Shown: piece by piece, positions 27,044 through 36,372 of the stretch | Numbering within the stretch: position 1 is the stretch's first letter | Layout of the letters: the number at the start of each line of letters is the position of its first letter | Assembly (NCBI GenBank): GCA_003565775.1 | Contig: PXAT01000081.1 | Coordinates: forward strand, 1 to 64,000 | DNA length: 64,000 bases | Source: Ectothiorhodospiraceae bacterium | Lineage (GTDB): Bacteria > Pseudomonadota > Gammaproteobacteria > Nitrococcales > Aquisalimonadaceae | Direction of reading: 5' to 3' | Made by a program: the position numbers and the translations under genes | Notes under the pieces: generated by a model | Seen by the model: the letters and a program-made list of their open reading frames with translations, nothing else | Told to the model about the DNA's origin: nothing | The model's database searches: none

Positions 27044-27492
27044 TACATTTGCTCCCGGGGCGGCTCGGTCATCAGCCCCACTTGCGGCACGCCGGCACGC
27101 CGCAGGGTCGACATCACCTGCAGCACATGGCCATAGGCCACGTTCCGATCACCGCGAACCAGCACCGGCGTCCCGGGGCTGTTGCGCATGACCCGGCTGA
27201 CCAGATCGGTGATCTCGTCCATGCCCAGCGGCTGGTCCGGGTCGTCGCCGATGCTCAGCGTGTATTCGCCGTCGCGGTTGATCGTGACCACGACCGGATC
27301 CTGTTCGTCCTGCGGCAGCGGCTCCGCGGTCTCCTGCGGCAGATCCACTGCCACGCCCTGATACAGCAGTGGTGCAGTGATCATGAAAATCACGAGCAGC
27401 ACCAGCATGACGTCAATGTAGGGCACCACATTGATCTCCGACATGGGCTTGCGCCGCCCGCGTCGTGCGCTGCGTTGCGTCATGACCGCCAT
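27043..27492 (-). CDS. tolR: TolR proton-channel subunit
   Basis: A 149-aa ExbD/TolR protein. There is one N-terminal membrane helix (INVVPYIDVMLVLLVIFMITAPLL) with the functional Asp in the helix, then a periplasmic domain that binds peptidoglycan. Its stop overlaps the tolA GTG by one base, and its start overlaps the tolQ stop by one base, so the three genes are tightly coupled. Confidence 0.96.
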   Translation of the reverse strand: MAVMTQRSARRGRRKPMSEINVVPYIDVMLVLLVIFMITAPLLYQGVAVDLPQETAEPLPQDEQDPVVVTINRDGEYTLSIGDDPDQPLGMDEITDLVSRVMRNSPGTPVLVRGDRNVAYGHVLQVMSTLRRAGVPQVGLMTEPPREQM

Positions 27493-28202
27493 CAGTCGCT
27501 CCGTTTCTCCGCGCCGCCGGCGGCGGGTGTACTGTGGGAGTGGCGCTGCAGGATGTTGACGAATTCTTCCATGAAGGTCTCGTAGCGACCTGCGGTCCGC
27601 TCCGCCGCATTGGCGTAACGGTTGTAGCCGATCACGGCCGGGATGGCGGCGAACAGTCCGAGGGCGGTCGCGATCAGGGCTTCGGCGATGCCTGGCGCCA
27701 CCGTGGCCAGAGTCGCCTGCTGTTGCATGCCCAGCGCACGGAACGAGTTCATGATCCCCCAGACGGTGCCGAACAGGCCGATGTAGGGGCTCACCGAGCC
27801 CACCGTCGCAAGAAACGGCAGATGTTGCTCCAGATCATCCTCTTCCCGGGCCAGGGTGATGCGCATCGCACGCTGCGCGGCCTCGACCTGCGCTTCGCCC
27901 GGGACCCCGGTTTGCTTGCGCATGCGCGAGAATTCGCGGAAGCCGGCGCGGAAGATGCGTTCCATGGCGCCATCGGCCTCGTCGGCGGGCTCGATGCGGG
28001 CATAGATTTCGGCGAGGTTGCCGCCGGACCAGAACCGGTCCTCGAACTCCTCGGCCTCGTCGATCGCCTTGCGCAGCTGGGCACGCTTGCGGAACATCAT
28101 CGCCCAGGATGCGACCGAGGCCAGCACCAGCACCAGCATCACGAGCTGAACCAGCAGGCTGGCGTCCAGAATCAGACGCAGAATGGACATCTCGTCATGC
28201 AT
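27492..28202 (-). CDS. tolQ: TolQ proton-channel subunit
   Basis: A 236-aa MotA/TolQ/ExbB protein with three membrane helices: LLVQLVMLVLVLASVASWAMMF near residue 20, LPFLATVGSVSPYIGLFGTVWGI near residue 130, and IAEALIATALGLFAAIPAVIGYN near residue 180. It forms the inner-membrane ion channel with TolR. Its start overlaps the 3' end of ybgC by 8 bp. Confidence 0.96.
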   Translation of the reverse strand: MHDEMSILRLILDASLLVQLVMLVLVLASVASWAMMFRKRAQLRKAIDEAEEFEDRFWSGGNLAEIYARIEPADEADGAMERIFRAGFREFSRMRKQTGVPGEAQVEAAQRAMRITLAREEDDLEQHLPFLATVGSVSPYIGLFGTVWGIMNSFRALGMQQQATLATVAPGIAEALIATALGLFAAIPAVIGYNRYANAAERTAGRYETFMEEFVNILQRHSHSTPAAGGAEKRSD

Positions 28203-28596
28203 GGGCGATCTCCGCGGTCAGGTCGGCAGGCAGGGCACATGCACTGAAGCTGTCAGCGTCGACGCAGACAACGCGCACGGTAGCCAGGCAGTAGGTGATT
28301 TCCATCTGCTCACAAAGAATGCGCTGATCCAGCGTGATGCTGCTGCGCCGGCATTCCTGCAATGCAGTGGTGACATTGAGCAGGGCATTGAAACGAATGG
28401 GTTTGAGGTAGCGCACGTCCACGGAATGCACGGCGAAGACCACACGCCGGTCGCGCAGCAATGCATCCTGTTCGAACCCCAGGCTGCGCAGCCATTCGGT
28501 GCGGCTGCGCTCGAAAAAACGGATATGGTTGGCGTGATACACCACGCCACCGCTGTCAGTGTCTTCGTAATAGACCCGCACTGGTAACCGGAACAC
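28195..28596 (-). CDS. ybgC: Acyl-CoA thioesterase YbgC
   Basis: A 133-aa hotdog-fold thioesterase. The 4-hydroxybenzoyl-CoA-type signature VYYEDTDSGGVVYHANHIRFFERSRTEWLR holds the catalytic Asp. It is the conserved first gene of the tol-pal operon. The frame is open for a further 136 codons upstream, but the family N-terminus (FR-P-VRVYYEDTD) places the start at GTG 28596, preceded by GAGGA; the resulting length equals the E. coli protein. The 232 bp upstream presumably contain the operon promoter. Confidence 0.92.
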   Translation of the reverse strand: MFRLPVRVYYEDTDSGGVVYHANHIRFFERSRTEWLRSLGFEQDALLRDRRVVFAVHSVDVRYLKPIRFNALLNVTTALQECRRSSITLDQRILCEQMEITYCLATVRVVCVDADSFSACALPADLTAEIAHA

Positions 28597-28828
28597 ACGT
28601 CCTCGCTGGAGCCTTGTTGGCTCGATGATGCAATAAATCAATAAGTCTCTATGGCTTACGCGCATCTTGCAATAATGCGCGTGAAGAAATATTTCGCTAG
28701 TTTGCCGCAGTGCGGGGGTAGGCGCCAGTGGTAACGCGGACAATGTCTCAGGACGGAAACACCATTGCCTGACAGGCACCGGAGATCCGTAGCCGGGCGG
28801 CAACAGATCACCGGTTTGCGTCATGTTT

Positions 28829-30184
28829 TCAGGCGCGGTTGGCGGCCTTGTAGTGGGATGGATCGATCTTGTGGCGATGCAGCAGCTTGTAGAATTCGGT
28901 GCGGTTGCGCTTGGCCAGTCGCGCCGCCTGACTGACGTTGCCGCCGGTGGTCTGCAGCAGTCGCGCCAGATAATCCTTTTCGAAATGCTTGCGCGCGTCG
29001 GCAAAGGCCAGGATGTCCGCCGGCTCGTCGTGCAGCGCGGTCTGCACCAGCATGTCGCTGATCATCGGTGTCGTGCTGAGGGTCACGCATTGCTCGATGA
29101 CGTTGTAGAGCTGGCGCACGTTGCCCGGCCAGGGTGAGCTGACCAGGCGCTCCATCGCGTCCGGCGCGAAGCCGCGCACGCTGCGCCCGTACTTGCTGCC
29201 CAGTTCGCCGAGGAAACGGTGCGCCAGTAGCGGAATGTCCTCGCGCCGTTCGGTCAGCGGCGGCAGGTCGAGGGAGACCACGTTGAGCCGGTAATACAGA
29301 TCCTCGCGGAACAGGCCCTCGTTCATGTCCTCTTCGAGGTCCCGATTGGTGGCCGAGATCACGCGGACATTGACCGGGACCGCATGCCGGGCGCCGAGAG
29401 CACGGACCTCGTGATCCTGCAGCACGCGCAGCAGTTTCACCTGTAACGGCAGCGGCATGTCGCCGACCTCGTCCAGCAACAGGGTGCCGCCCTCGGCTGC
29501 CAGGAACAGGCCCTCGTGGTTGTCCGTCGCGCCGGTGAAGGCGCCCTTGACGTGACCGAACAGCTCGGACTCCAGCAGGCTCTCCGGAATCGCCGCGCAG
29601 TTGACCGCGATGAACGGCCCGTCGCGGCGACTGCTGGCCCGGTGGACGGCCTGTGCCAGCAGCTCCTTGCCGGTGCCGCTGTCACCGCGAATGAACACGC
29701 TGGCTTCGGAGTCGGCGACCATGCGTGCCTTGCTGAGCACATCCTTCATCAGGGCGCTGCGCGTGATGATATCCCGAGCCCAGTCCACCGATGTCGAGGA
29801 ATCGTCGCCGAGACCGCCGCCTGCCTCGATGGCGTTCGCCACCTGTTCCAGCAGGTTCTGGCTTTCGAACGGTTTGGTCAGGAAGCTGAAAACGCCGTTG
29901 CGTGTTGCTTCCACCGCGTCGGGAATCGAGCCGTGCGCGGTGAGGATGATGACCGGAAGGGTCGGGTGCTGGCGATGTACGGTGTCGAACAGCGCCAGAC
30001 CGTCCATCCCGTCCATGCGCAGATCGGTAATGATCACGTCCGGCCGCCAGGTGGCGAGAATTGCCAGGGCCCGCTCGCCGCTCTCGGCCGCCGTCACGTT
30101 GTAGCCGGCGGATTTCAGTCGCAGGGACAACAGCCGGAGCAGGCCCGGATCGTCGTCAACCAGCAGAATGGCACCCTGTGTCAT
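28829..30184 (-). CDS. glrR: Sigma-54-dependent response regulator GlrR (QseF)
   Basis: A 451-aa NtrC-type activator. The receiver domain (1-120) has LLVDDDPG, phospho-Asp in [10 protein letters not shown] and Lys in LTKPF. The AAA+ domain (about 140-370) has Walker [12 protein letters not shown], sigma-54 loop KGAFTGA, Walker [13 protein letters not shown] and arginine finger [12 protein letters not shown] Fis-type HTH lies at the C-terminus ([22 protein letters not shown]). It acts with GlrK; in enterobacteria it drives glmY sRNA and rpoE. It is last in the glrK-qseG-glrR cluster. Confidence 0.94.
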   Translation of the reverse strand: MTQGAILLVDDDPGLLRLLSLRLKSAGYNVTAAESGERALAILATWRPDVIITDLRMDGMDGLALFDTVHRQHPTLPVIILTAHGSIPDAVEATRNGVFSFLTKPFESQNLLEQVANAIEAGGGLGDDSSTSVDWARDIITRSALMKDVLSKARMVADSEASVFIRGDSGTGKELLAQAVHRASSRRDGPFIAVNCAAIPESLLESELFGHVKGAFTGATDNHEGLFLAAEGGTLLLDEVGDMPLPLQVKLLRVLQDHEVRALGARHAVPVNVRVISATNRDLEEDMNEGLFREDLYYRLNVVSLDLPPLTERREDIPLLAHRFLGELGSKYGRSVRGFAPDAMERLVSSPWPGNVRQLYNVIEQCVTLSTTPMISDMLVQTALHDEPADILAFADARKHFEKDYLARLLQTTGGNVSQAARLAKRNRTEFYKLLHRHKIDPSHYKAANRA

Positions 30185-30199
30185 GTGTCACCTCGTTTG

Positions 30200-30769
30200 T
30201 CAGTTGGCGGAATCGCCGCGTTCCCGCAGACTCCGCTCGATATCCCGCAATTCCTGCAGTTGCCGGGATGTCATTTCCTCGCGCTGCCGGATCTCGTTCA
30301 GTTCCCGGCGCAAGTCGTCGCGCTGCTGACGTTCGGCTTCCCGCAGCCGGAGCTGATTCAGCAGCGTCTGTGCCATGCCAGCCGGGATCGCTGCCTGCTC
30401 GTCATCCAGGCAATGTTCCATCGCCTGGATCAGCATCTCGCGGTCATCCGCCGGCACCGGGTCGCGACCCGACTGCACCAGCGCCATGACCAGACTCTCC
30501 TGGCCGCACCGTCCGTAGGCGCCGGTTTCACGCAGAGCAGTATAGCGCTCCACACGCTGATCGAGATTCGCGCGGTGGAACCACTCCAGTTCGCTACGCA
30601 GCAACACATCGCTGGCGCGGCCCGGCTCTGCCGTCTGGTCGTCCGTCCGCGGGGGGCGCTCCGAGGCCACTGGCAGATGCTCGCAGCCGAGCAGCAGTAT
30701 CACCATCGCCACCAGCAGCCAGCGGCCGGGCCTGCGGATCATTCCGAACCGGGGGCCGATCCCGTTCAT
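30200..30769 (-). CDS. qseG: QseG-like lipoprotein
   Basis: A 189-aa predicted lipoprotein. The signal segment LLVAMVILLLGC ends in a lipobox Cys; the C-terminal half is a charged coiled-coil (RLREAERQQRDDLRRELNEIRQREE). Position between glrK and glrR identifies it as the QseG/YfhG outer-membrane partner that modulates GlrK signalling. Sequence similarity to QseG is not strong by eye, so the name rests mainly on synteny. The start is ATG 30769; ATG 30742 is an alternative. Confidence 0.75.
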   Translation of the reverse strand: MNGIGPRFGMIRRPGRWLLVAMVILLLGCEHLPVASERPPRTDDQTAEPGRASDVLLRSELEWFHRANLDQRVERYTALRETGAYGRCGQESLVMALVQSGRDPVPADDREMLIQAMEHCLDDEQAAIPAGMAQTLLNQLRLREAERQQRDDLRRELNEIRQREEMTSRQLQELRDIERSLRERGDSAN

Positions 30770-30803
30770 CCGCCCGGACCCGCGGGAATACTTAAGCGTT
30801 TCC

Positions 30804-32228
30804 CTAGCGCCCGAGTGGCAGGATGAGCCGCATCCGCGTGCCGCCGAGCGGGCCTGCCAGCGCCTCGATGCTGCCGTCATGTGCATCCACGTATTCCTTT
30901 GCGATGGAAAGACCCAGGCCCGAACCCTTGACGTAGCCACCGGCCCGGTGGGTGCCCTGGAAGAAGGCGTCGAAAATGGCCTCCCGCTCCTGTTCGGGAA
31001 TCCCCGGTCCCTGATCGCTGACCTCCAGGACCACGGTGTTGCCGTGACGTTCGCTAAGCAGTCGAATCGTGCCGCCGCTGGGAGAAAATTTCACTGCATT
31101 CGACAACAGATTATCGATGATGGTGCGAAGTTTTTCCTCGTCGGCCTCGAGTTGCAAGGCCTGCAGGTCGGTTTCGAGCTGGATGTTGCGGCTCATCATC
31201 ACCGGCTTGTGGTTGCGGGTGACCGCTTCTATCAGCGGCAACAGTCGCACCTGACGCAGGTGCAGACTGCTGCGTTCGCCGCGCGAAGTGCCGAAATTGA
31301 GCATGTCCTCGATCAGGCGCTGCAGGCTCAGGGTGTTGCTCTGCAGAATTGCCGCCACTTCCTGCTGCTCCTCGTTGAGCGGGCCGACGGCATGATCCTG
31401 CAGCAACTCGGCGCCTTCGCGGATGGCCGTGAGCGGGGTCTTGAGTTCGTGCGACATGTGCTGCAGGAAGCGGCTTTTCTGTTCTTCCAGTTCCTTCAGG
31501 CGCAGCCGCATCCAGTCCAGGTGGCGCCCTAGATCCTGCAGATCCTGCGGACCCCCGACCGAGACTTCCTGACCGAAGCGACCGTCTCCCAGATGCCGGA
31601 TGGCGGTGTTGAGCTGTTTCACCGGTCGCGAGATCAGGATCGCGAACAGAATGGCGAGAAACAGGGTCAGCGGTGGCAGCATCATCGCCGTGAGTATCAG
31701 CATGCCGCGCGCATTGGTGGCGGTCTCGCGCATCTTGGCTGCCTCGCGATCCACCATCCGGTTGCTGCTCGCCATGATGCCGCGGGCCTGATCCACCAGG
31801 CGCTCGAAGATGCGCACCATCTCGTCCTGATCACCGATGGCGTCGTCCTGCAACCGCTGATACAGCGTCAGTTCGGAGATTGCGAAATTATCCAGCCGGT
31901 CCCGGTGATCGTCTTCCAGGGGCAGTCGCTGCAGGCGCTCGACAGTGCGCATGATGCCGCCGCGCGTCTCGTTGTAGGTCTCCATCAGCGCGTCATCCTG
32001 CAGGATCAGATATTGCCTGCCGGTGCGCTCCAGATCGGTCAGGCGGTCCATCAGTTGCTGGCTGTTGGAGATCGCCTGTACGGCCTGGTGGACCGCCTCC
32101 TGGCTTTGCTGGGCAACGCGGTCCATATGCACCACGGCGAAGGCCAGCGCCAGCAGCAACGGCAGCGAGACCACAGCGAAACCGTACAGGATGAGCGCGC
32201 GCAGGGATTTCGGCTGAAGTCGGAACAT
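30804..32228 (-). CDS. glrK: Sensor histidine kinase GlrK (QseE)
   Basis: A 474-aa membrane kinase. TM1 is at about residues 10-34 (LILYGFAVVSLPLLLALAFAV), followed by a mostly helical periplasmic sensor (about 35-175), TM2 (MLILTAMMLPPLTLFLAILFAI), a HAMP domain, a HisKA box FLQHMSHELKTPLTAI (phospho-His) and an HATPase with N-box IIDNLLSNAVKFSP and G-boxes DQGPGIP and GSGLGLSIAKEY. It is the cognate kinase of GlrR. The start lies 15 bp after the ruvB stop, so read-through from the ruv operon is possible. Confidence 0.93.
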   Translation of the reverse strand: MFRLQPKSLRALILYGFAVVSLPLLLALAFAVVHMDRVAQQSQEAVHQAVQAISNSQQLMDRLTDLERTGRQYLILQDDALMETYNETRGGIMRTVERLQRLPLEDDHRDRLDNFAISELTLYQRLQDDAIGDQDEMVRIFERLVDQARGIMASSNRMVDREAAKMRETATNARGMLILTAMMLPPLTLFLAILFAILISRPVKQLNTAIRHLGDGRFGQEVSVGGPQDLQDLGRHLDWMRLRLKELEEQKSRFLQHMSHELKTPLTAIREGAELLQDHAVGPLNEEQQEVAAILQSNTLSLQRLIEDMLNFGTSRGERSSLHLRQVRLLPLIEAVTRNHKPVMMSRNIQLETDLQALQLEADEEKLRTIIDNLLSNAVKFSPSGGTIRLLSERHGNTVVLEVSDQGPGIPEQEREAIFDAFFQGTHRAGGYVKGSGLGLSIAKEYVDAHDGSIEALAGPLGGTRMRLILPLGR

Positions 32229-32243
32229 GGCTCTCGCGGCGCG

Positions 32244-33293
32244 CTAGTGGCGCCCGTCCTCCGACGGTGCGAACAGATCGATTTCCGCACGTTGCGGGGG
32301 GGTCCGATCGAAGTGGCGGTAGGCGGTGATGGTCGCCATGCGACCCCGCGGGGTGCGCATCATGAAGCCCTGCTGGATCAGGTAGGGCTCGACCACCTCC
32401 TCGATGGTATGCCTTTCCTCGCCGATTGCCGCCGCCAGGTTGTCCAGCCCGACCGGACCACCGTCGAACTTGTCGATGATCGCCAGCAGCAGCCGACGGT
32501 CCTGGCTGTCGAACCCGTTGTCGTCGACCTTGAGCAGGCGCATGGCCTGATCGGCGACGTCGGCGGTCACGCGCCCGTCGGCCCGGATCTCGGCGACGTC
32601 CCGCACCCGCCGCAGGAGACGGTTGGCGATCCGCGGCGTGCCGCGCGAGCGACGCGCCACTTCGGTTGCGCCGGCCTCGTCGATTTCCAGCTGCATCAGG
32701 CTCGCCGAGCGGCGGACGATGGCGGTCAGGTCAGCCTCGTTGTAATACTCCAGTCGCTGGACGATGCCGAAGCGATCGCGCAGTGGCGAGGTCAGCAGGC
32801 CGGCGCGGGTGGTGGCTCCGACCAGCGTGAATGGCGGCAGGTCGAGGCGGATCGAGCGCGCGGTGGGCCCTTCGCCGATCATGATGTCGATGGTCTGGTC
32901 TTCCATCGCCGGATACAGCACTTCCTCCACCGGTGCGCTGAGGCGGTGGATTTCGTCGACAAAGAGGACGTCACCCGGTTCCAGGTTGGTGAGCAGGGCG
33001 GCCAGATCGCCGGCCTTTTCCAGCACCGGCCCCGATGTCTGACGCATGTTCACGCCCATTTCGTTGGCGACGATGTGCGCGAGTGTGGTCTTGCCCAGCC
33101 CGGGCGGGCCGAAGATCAACAGGTGATCAAGCGCCTCGCCGCGTTGCCGTGCTGCAGGGATGAAGATCTCCAGCTGTTCGCGGACCGCCGGCTGGCCGAC
33201 GTAGTCGACCAGCTTTTTCGGGCGGATGGCGCGGTCGAATTCCGCCTCGTCGGGGGCGGTATCGCCAGTCACGATGCGATCGGTTTCGATCAT
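32244..33293 (-). CDS. ruvB: Holliday junction branch-migration ATPase RuvB
   Basis: A 349-aa AAA+ motor. Walker A is [16 protein letters not shown], Walker B is [10 protein letters not shown], sensor I is [10 protein letters not shown], and a C-terminal winged helix ends near [10 protein letters not shown]. It drives migration of RuvA-bound junctions. Separated from ruvA by 118 bp, it is the last gene of yebC-ruvC-ruvA-ruvB. Confidence 0.97.
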   Translation of the reverse strand: MIETDRIVTGDTAPDEAEFDRAIRPKKLVDYVGQPAVREQLEIFIPAARQRGEALDHLLIFGPPGLGKTTLAHIVANEMGVNMRQTSGPVLEKAGDLAALLTNLEPGDVLFVDEIHRLSAPVEEVLYPAMEDQTIDIMIGEGPTARSIRLDLPPFTLVGATTRAGLLTSPLRDRFGIVQRLEYYNEADLTAIVRRSASLMQLEIDEAGATEVARRSRGTPRIANRLLRRVRDVAEIRADGRVTADVADQAMRLLKVDDNGFDSQDRRLLLAIIDKFDGGPVGLDNLAAAIGEERHTIEEVVEPYLIQQGFMMRTPRGRMATITAYRHFDRTPPQRAEIDLFAPSEDGRH

Positions 33294-33411
33294 GGTGTCG
33301 GATCGGCTCCTCTGCCGGACCTGGTCTGGCTATTCAGGTTAGGGTACCGCTGACCTGTTCGCACACCTGTGCTGGTGTGTGCATGTTTCGGGGCCAGGGC
33401 GCGCCGCGCGG

Positions 33412-34005
33412 TCAGCGAACCGCTTTCTGCAGCGCCTGACGAATCAGTTCGTCGCTGGCGAGACCGTTATCGGGCAGGTCCCGCAACAGACGGCTGGCTT
33501 CGGCCGGTTTGTAACCCAGGGCGACCAGCCCGCTGATGGCGTCGGCATGGGCATCACCCGGGGTGTTCGCCGTGCCGCCACCGCCGCCGTCCCGGGTCTG
33601 CAGATCCGTGACCCGGTCACGCAGCTCGATAACCAGGCGTTCTGCGGTCTTCTTGCCGATTCCCGGCAGCCGGGTCAGGAGTGCCGCATCCTGATTCTCG
33701 ACACATCGGATCAGATCGTCGGCCGACATGCCGGAGAGCAGGGCCAGGGCGAGCTTCGGTCCGACCCCGCTGATCCGGATCAGGCTACGGAACAGGTTGC
33801 GTTCGGTAAGGCTGAGAAAGCCGTACAGAGCCTGGGCGTCCTCGCGCACCACCAGATGCGTGTGCAACACCACGTCGCCGCCCGGGGCCGGCAGGTCGAC
33901 CACCGTCGACATCGGCGCATCGAGTTCGTAGCCGACGCCGTGTACATCCACCAGCAGATGCGGCGGATCCTTTTCCAGCAGTTGTCCGCGCAAGCGTCCG
34001 ATCAT
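33412..34005 (-). CDS. ruvA: Holliday junction DNA helicase subunit RuvA
   Basis: A 197-aa tetrameric junction-binding protein. It has an N-terminal OB fold (MIGRLRGQLLEKDPPHLLVDVHGVGYEL), a central HhH pair (ISGVGPKLALALLSG and LPGIGKKTAERLV), a Gly-rich flexible linker and a C-terminal RuvB-binding domain (LVALGYKPAEASRLL). It overlaps ruvC by 4 bp. Confidence 0.97.
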   Translation of the reverse strand: MIGRLRGQLLEKDPPHLLVDVHGVGYELDAPMSTVVDLPAPGGDVVLHTHLVVREDAQALYGFLSLTERNLFRSLIRISGVGPKLALALLSGMSADDLIRCVENQDAALLTRLPGIGKKTAERLVIELRDRVTDLQTRDGGGGGTANTPGDAHADAISGLVALGYKPAEASRLLRDLPDNGLASDELIRQALQKAVR

Positions 34006-34508
34006 TGTCCGAGTCCCGTGGTGGCGGCGCGCAGGCCCGCATCGAGTCGTTGTTGTTGAGCGTGACAGATGGCCACCGCCAGCGCGTCGCCGGCGTCCTC
34101 CTGCAGACTGCCTCGCAGGCCGAGCAGTTGACGAACCATCTGCTGAACCTGGTCCTTGTCAGCGGCGCCGCTGCCGGTCAATGCCAGCTTGATGGTGCGT
34201 GGTGCGTACTCCGCGACCGTCATATCCAGCACCGCGGCGGCGCAGATGGCGACACCGCGAGCCTGTCCCAGCTTGAGTGCGCTGGCCACGTTACGCTGGA
34301 CGAAGACCTGCTCCACGGCGACGCCGTCCGGCCGGTATTCGCCGATCACCTGCTGCAGCTCCAGGAAGATCGTGCGCAGCCGCGGACCGAAGTCACCGCT
34401 GGTGCGGATGACGCCGCTGGCCAGGTAGACAAGCCTGGCGCCGTCGGCATCGACCACCCCGAAGCCGGTGGCGCGGGAGCCGGGATCAATGCCGAGGATG
34501 CGGCTCAT
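34002..34508 (-). CDS. ruvC: Holliday junction resolvase RuvC
   Basis: A 168-aa endonuclease. The first catalytic Asp is in ILGIDPGSRATGFG, Glu is in GVAVEQVFVQRN, and the C-terminal acidic pair is in DAGDALAVAICHAQ. It cleaves junctions symmetrically with RuvAB. It lies 23 bp after yebC on the same strand. Confidence 0.97.
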   Translation of the reverse strand: MSRILGIDPGSRATGFGVVDADGARLVYLASGVIRTSGDFGPRLRTIFLELQQVIGEYRPDGVAVEQVFVQRNVASALKLGQARGVAICAAAVLDMTVAEYAPRTIKLALTGSGAADKDQVQQMVRQLLGLRGSLQEDAGDALAVAICHAQQQRLDAGLRAATTGLGQ

Positions 34509-34531
34509 GCCGCCCTCGCGCGGGGTGCCGT

Positions 34532-35269
34532 TCAGGCATAGGCGGCCTCGTCGATGTCGGCGTTGTTGTAGACCTGCTGCACATCATCGAGGTCTTCCAG
34601 CGTCTCCAGCATTTTCACCATCACCAGGGCGTCGTCGCCGCTGACGCTGACGGTGGTCGCCGGACGCATGGTGACCTCGGCATCTGCCGGTTCCTGGCCC
34701 GCTGTCACCAGTGCCTCCTTGACCGTGATGAAACTCTCCGGATCGGTCAGCACCTCGATCGAACCGTCTTCGTGACTGATGATGTCCTCGGCGCCGGCCT
34801 CCAGAGCCGCTTCCATCAGCTGGTCCTCGTCGCTGTCCGGGCCGTAGGTGATGACGCCGGTCTTGTTGAACAGGAAGCCGACCGAGCCGTCGGTGCCCAG
34901 ATTGCCGCCATGCTTGGAAAAGGCGTGCCGAACTTCGGCCACCGTGCGATTGCGGTTGTCGGTCATCACGTCAACCATGACGGCAACGCCGCCGGGGCCG
35001 TAGCCCTCGTAACGGATTTCCTCGTAGACAACACCCTCTTCCTGTCCCGAGGCGCGCTTGATCGCGCGGTCGATGTTGTCCTTGGGCATGTTCACCGACA
35101 ATGCCCGATCGACCGCCAGGCGCAGTCGCGGGTTGGCGGCCGGGTCGGGGTCACCCATGCGGGCGGCAACGGTGATTTCGCGGATGATGCGGGTGAAGAT
35201 CTTGCCGCGCTTGGCGTCCTGGGCCTTTTTCCGATGCTGGATGTTGGCCCATTTGCTATGGCCTGCCAT
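34532..35269 (-). CDS. YebC/PmpR-family protein
   Basis: A 245-aa protein starting [22 protein letters not shown], the invariant family N-terminus. The acidic middle and C-terminal domains include [15 protein letters not shown] and [14 protein letters not shown]. The family was long annotated as transcriptional regulators, and newer work links it to ribosome rescue on polyproline. Its position ahead of ruvC is the usual one. Confidence 0.95.
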   Translation of the reverse strand: MAGHSKWANIQHRKKAQDAKRGKIFTRIIREITVAARMGDPDPAANPRLRLAVDRALSVNMPKDNIDRAIKRASGQEEGVVYEEIRYEGYGPGGVAVMVDVMTDNRNRTVAEVRHAFSKHGGNLGTDGSVGFLFNKTGVITYGPDSDEDQLMEAALEAGAEDIISHEDGSIEVLTDPESFITVKEALVTAGQEPADAEVTMRPATTVSVSGDDALVMVKMLETLEDLDDVQQVYNNADIDEAAYA

Positions 35270-35337
35270 GTGTCTCTGGTCCTGTGTCTGAAAGGCCGGA
35301 TCGGCCCGGTCTCAAGGCTTCTTGAAGTCGGGCAAGG

Positions 35338-36372
35338 TTAGCACGCGTCATGACCTCGGGGAGCCCTGCCGGCGCCGTCTTCCAGCCATTGCGTCATGCG
35401 CTCCCGGCCCAGGTCACGCAGGTGGCAGAGAAACTCCCATTCGGTGTTCATCCGACTGGCACCGCCCAGGTCGTGCATGCTGTCGCCGGCATCGATGCAG
35501 TGCAGTCGCAGGCGGCGCCGATCCGGCCCGAGCCAGCCGGCACCGCGTTGCTGCAGCAGCTCGATGAATTGCCGCTCCCGCGCCAGATTGGCATGGAAGG
35601 CGATCTCGCGTGCCCGGCGGACGATGTCGTTCACGCGACGGGGAGCGGCGTCGCAATGCCCGGGGGTCAACTGGATCAGGTACAGGTTCTCGGCGCGGCA
35701 CTCGAACAGCAGCGGATAGAGTGGCGGATTGCCGGTGTAGCCGCCGTCCCAGTAGGGGCGACCGTCGATCTCCACCGCCTGGAACAGCAGTGGCAGGCAG
35801 GCCGAGGCAGCGAGCACCCGGGCATCGATCCCGCCGTTGCGGCGCAGCGCAAGTTCGCCGGTCCGGACATCGGTCATCGACACGAACAGGCGAATCGCAC
35901 TGCCATGATTCAGGCGGTCCATGTCCAGGGCCGTCTCGGCGATATCGATGATCGGGTTATAGCCGCTCGGGTTCAGTTCGTAGGGCGAGGCCATGCGCGT
36001 GAGCCGGCTGAGAAACAGAAAGCCGGGTGACAGGTCGCGGTTCCAGCCCGGCAGCAGCGAATCCAGTGGTGTGCTCTGGGCCGGACTGTTCTGCGACTTG
36101 TCGCTGACGGTCTGCCACAGGCGGTGCAGGGATTCGCGGGCCCCCTCGCGACCATCGCGTGACCAGCCCTCGACCACGGCGGCGGCGTTCAGCGCGCCGG
36201 CGCTGGCGCCACTGATCCCTTCAATCAGGATGTCCTCCTGCAGGAGCCGGTCGAGGACACCCCAGGTGAAAGCTCCGTGGCTGCCGCCGCCCTGCAGGGC
36301 GAGACAGAGTCGCAACGGGCGACGGCCGACGGCGGCATTCGCCAGGCGTCGCCAGAAGGGTATCCGGCTCAA
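35338..36372 (-). CDS. Patatin-like phospholipase
   Basis: A 344-aa protein with all patatin hallmarks: oxyanion loop LALQGGGSHGAFTWG, nucleophile elbow GISGASAGALNA (Ser), and the catalytic Asp in YWDGGYTGNPPL. There is no signal peptide, so it is likely cytosolic. Its start overlaps the fadD stop by 4 bp, suggesting that acyl chains it releases feed acyl-CoA synthesis. Related patatins have also been linked to PHA depolymerisation or granules; with the pha locus 3.5 kb away this is possible but unproven. Confidence 0.88.
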   Translation of the reverse strand: MSRIPFWRRLANAAVGRRPLRLCLALQGGGSHGAFTWGVLDRLLQEDILIEGISGASAGALNAAAVVEGWSRDGREGARESLHRLWQTVSDKSQNSPAQSTPLDSLLPGWNRDLSPGFLFLSRLTRMASPYELNPSGYNPIIDIAETALDMDRLNHGSAIRLFVSMTDVRTGELALRRNGGIDARVLAASACLPLLFQAVEIDGRPYWDGGYTGNPPLYPLLFECRAENLYLIQLTPGHCDAAPRRVNDIVRRAREIAFHANLARERQFIELLQQRGAGWLGPDRRRLRLHCIDAGDSMHDLGGASRMNTEWEFLCHLRDLGRERMTQWLEDGAGRAPRGHDAC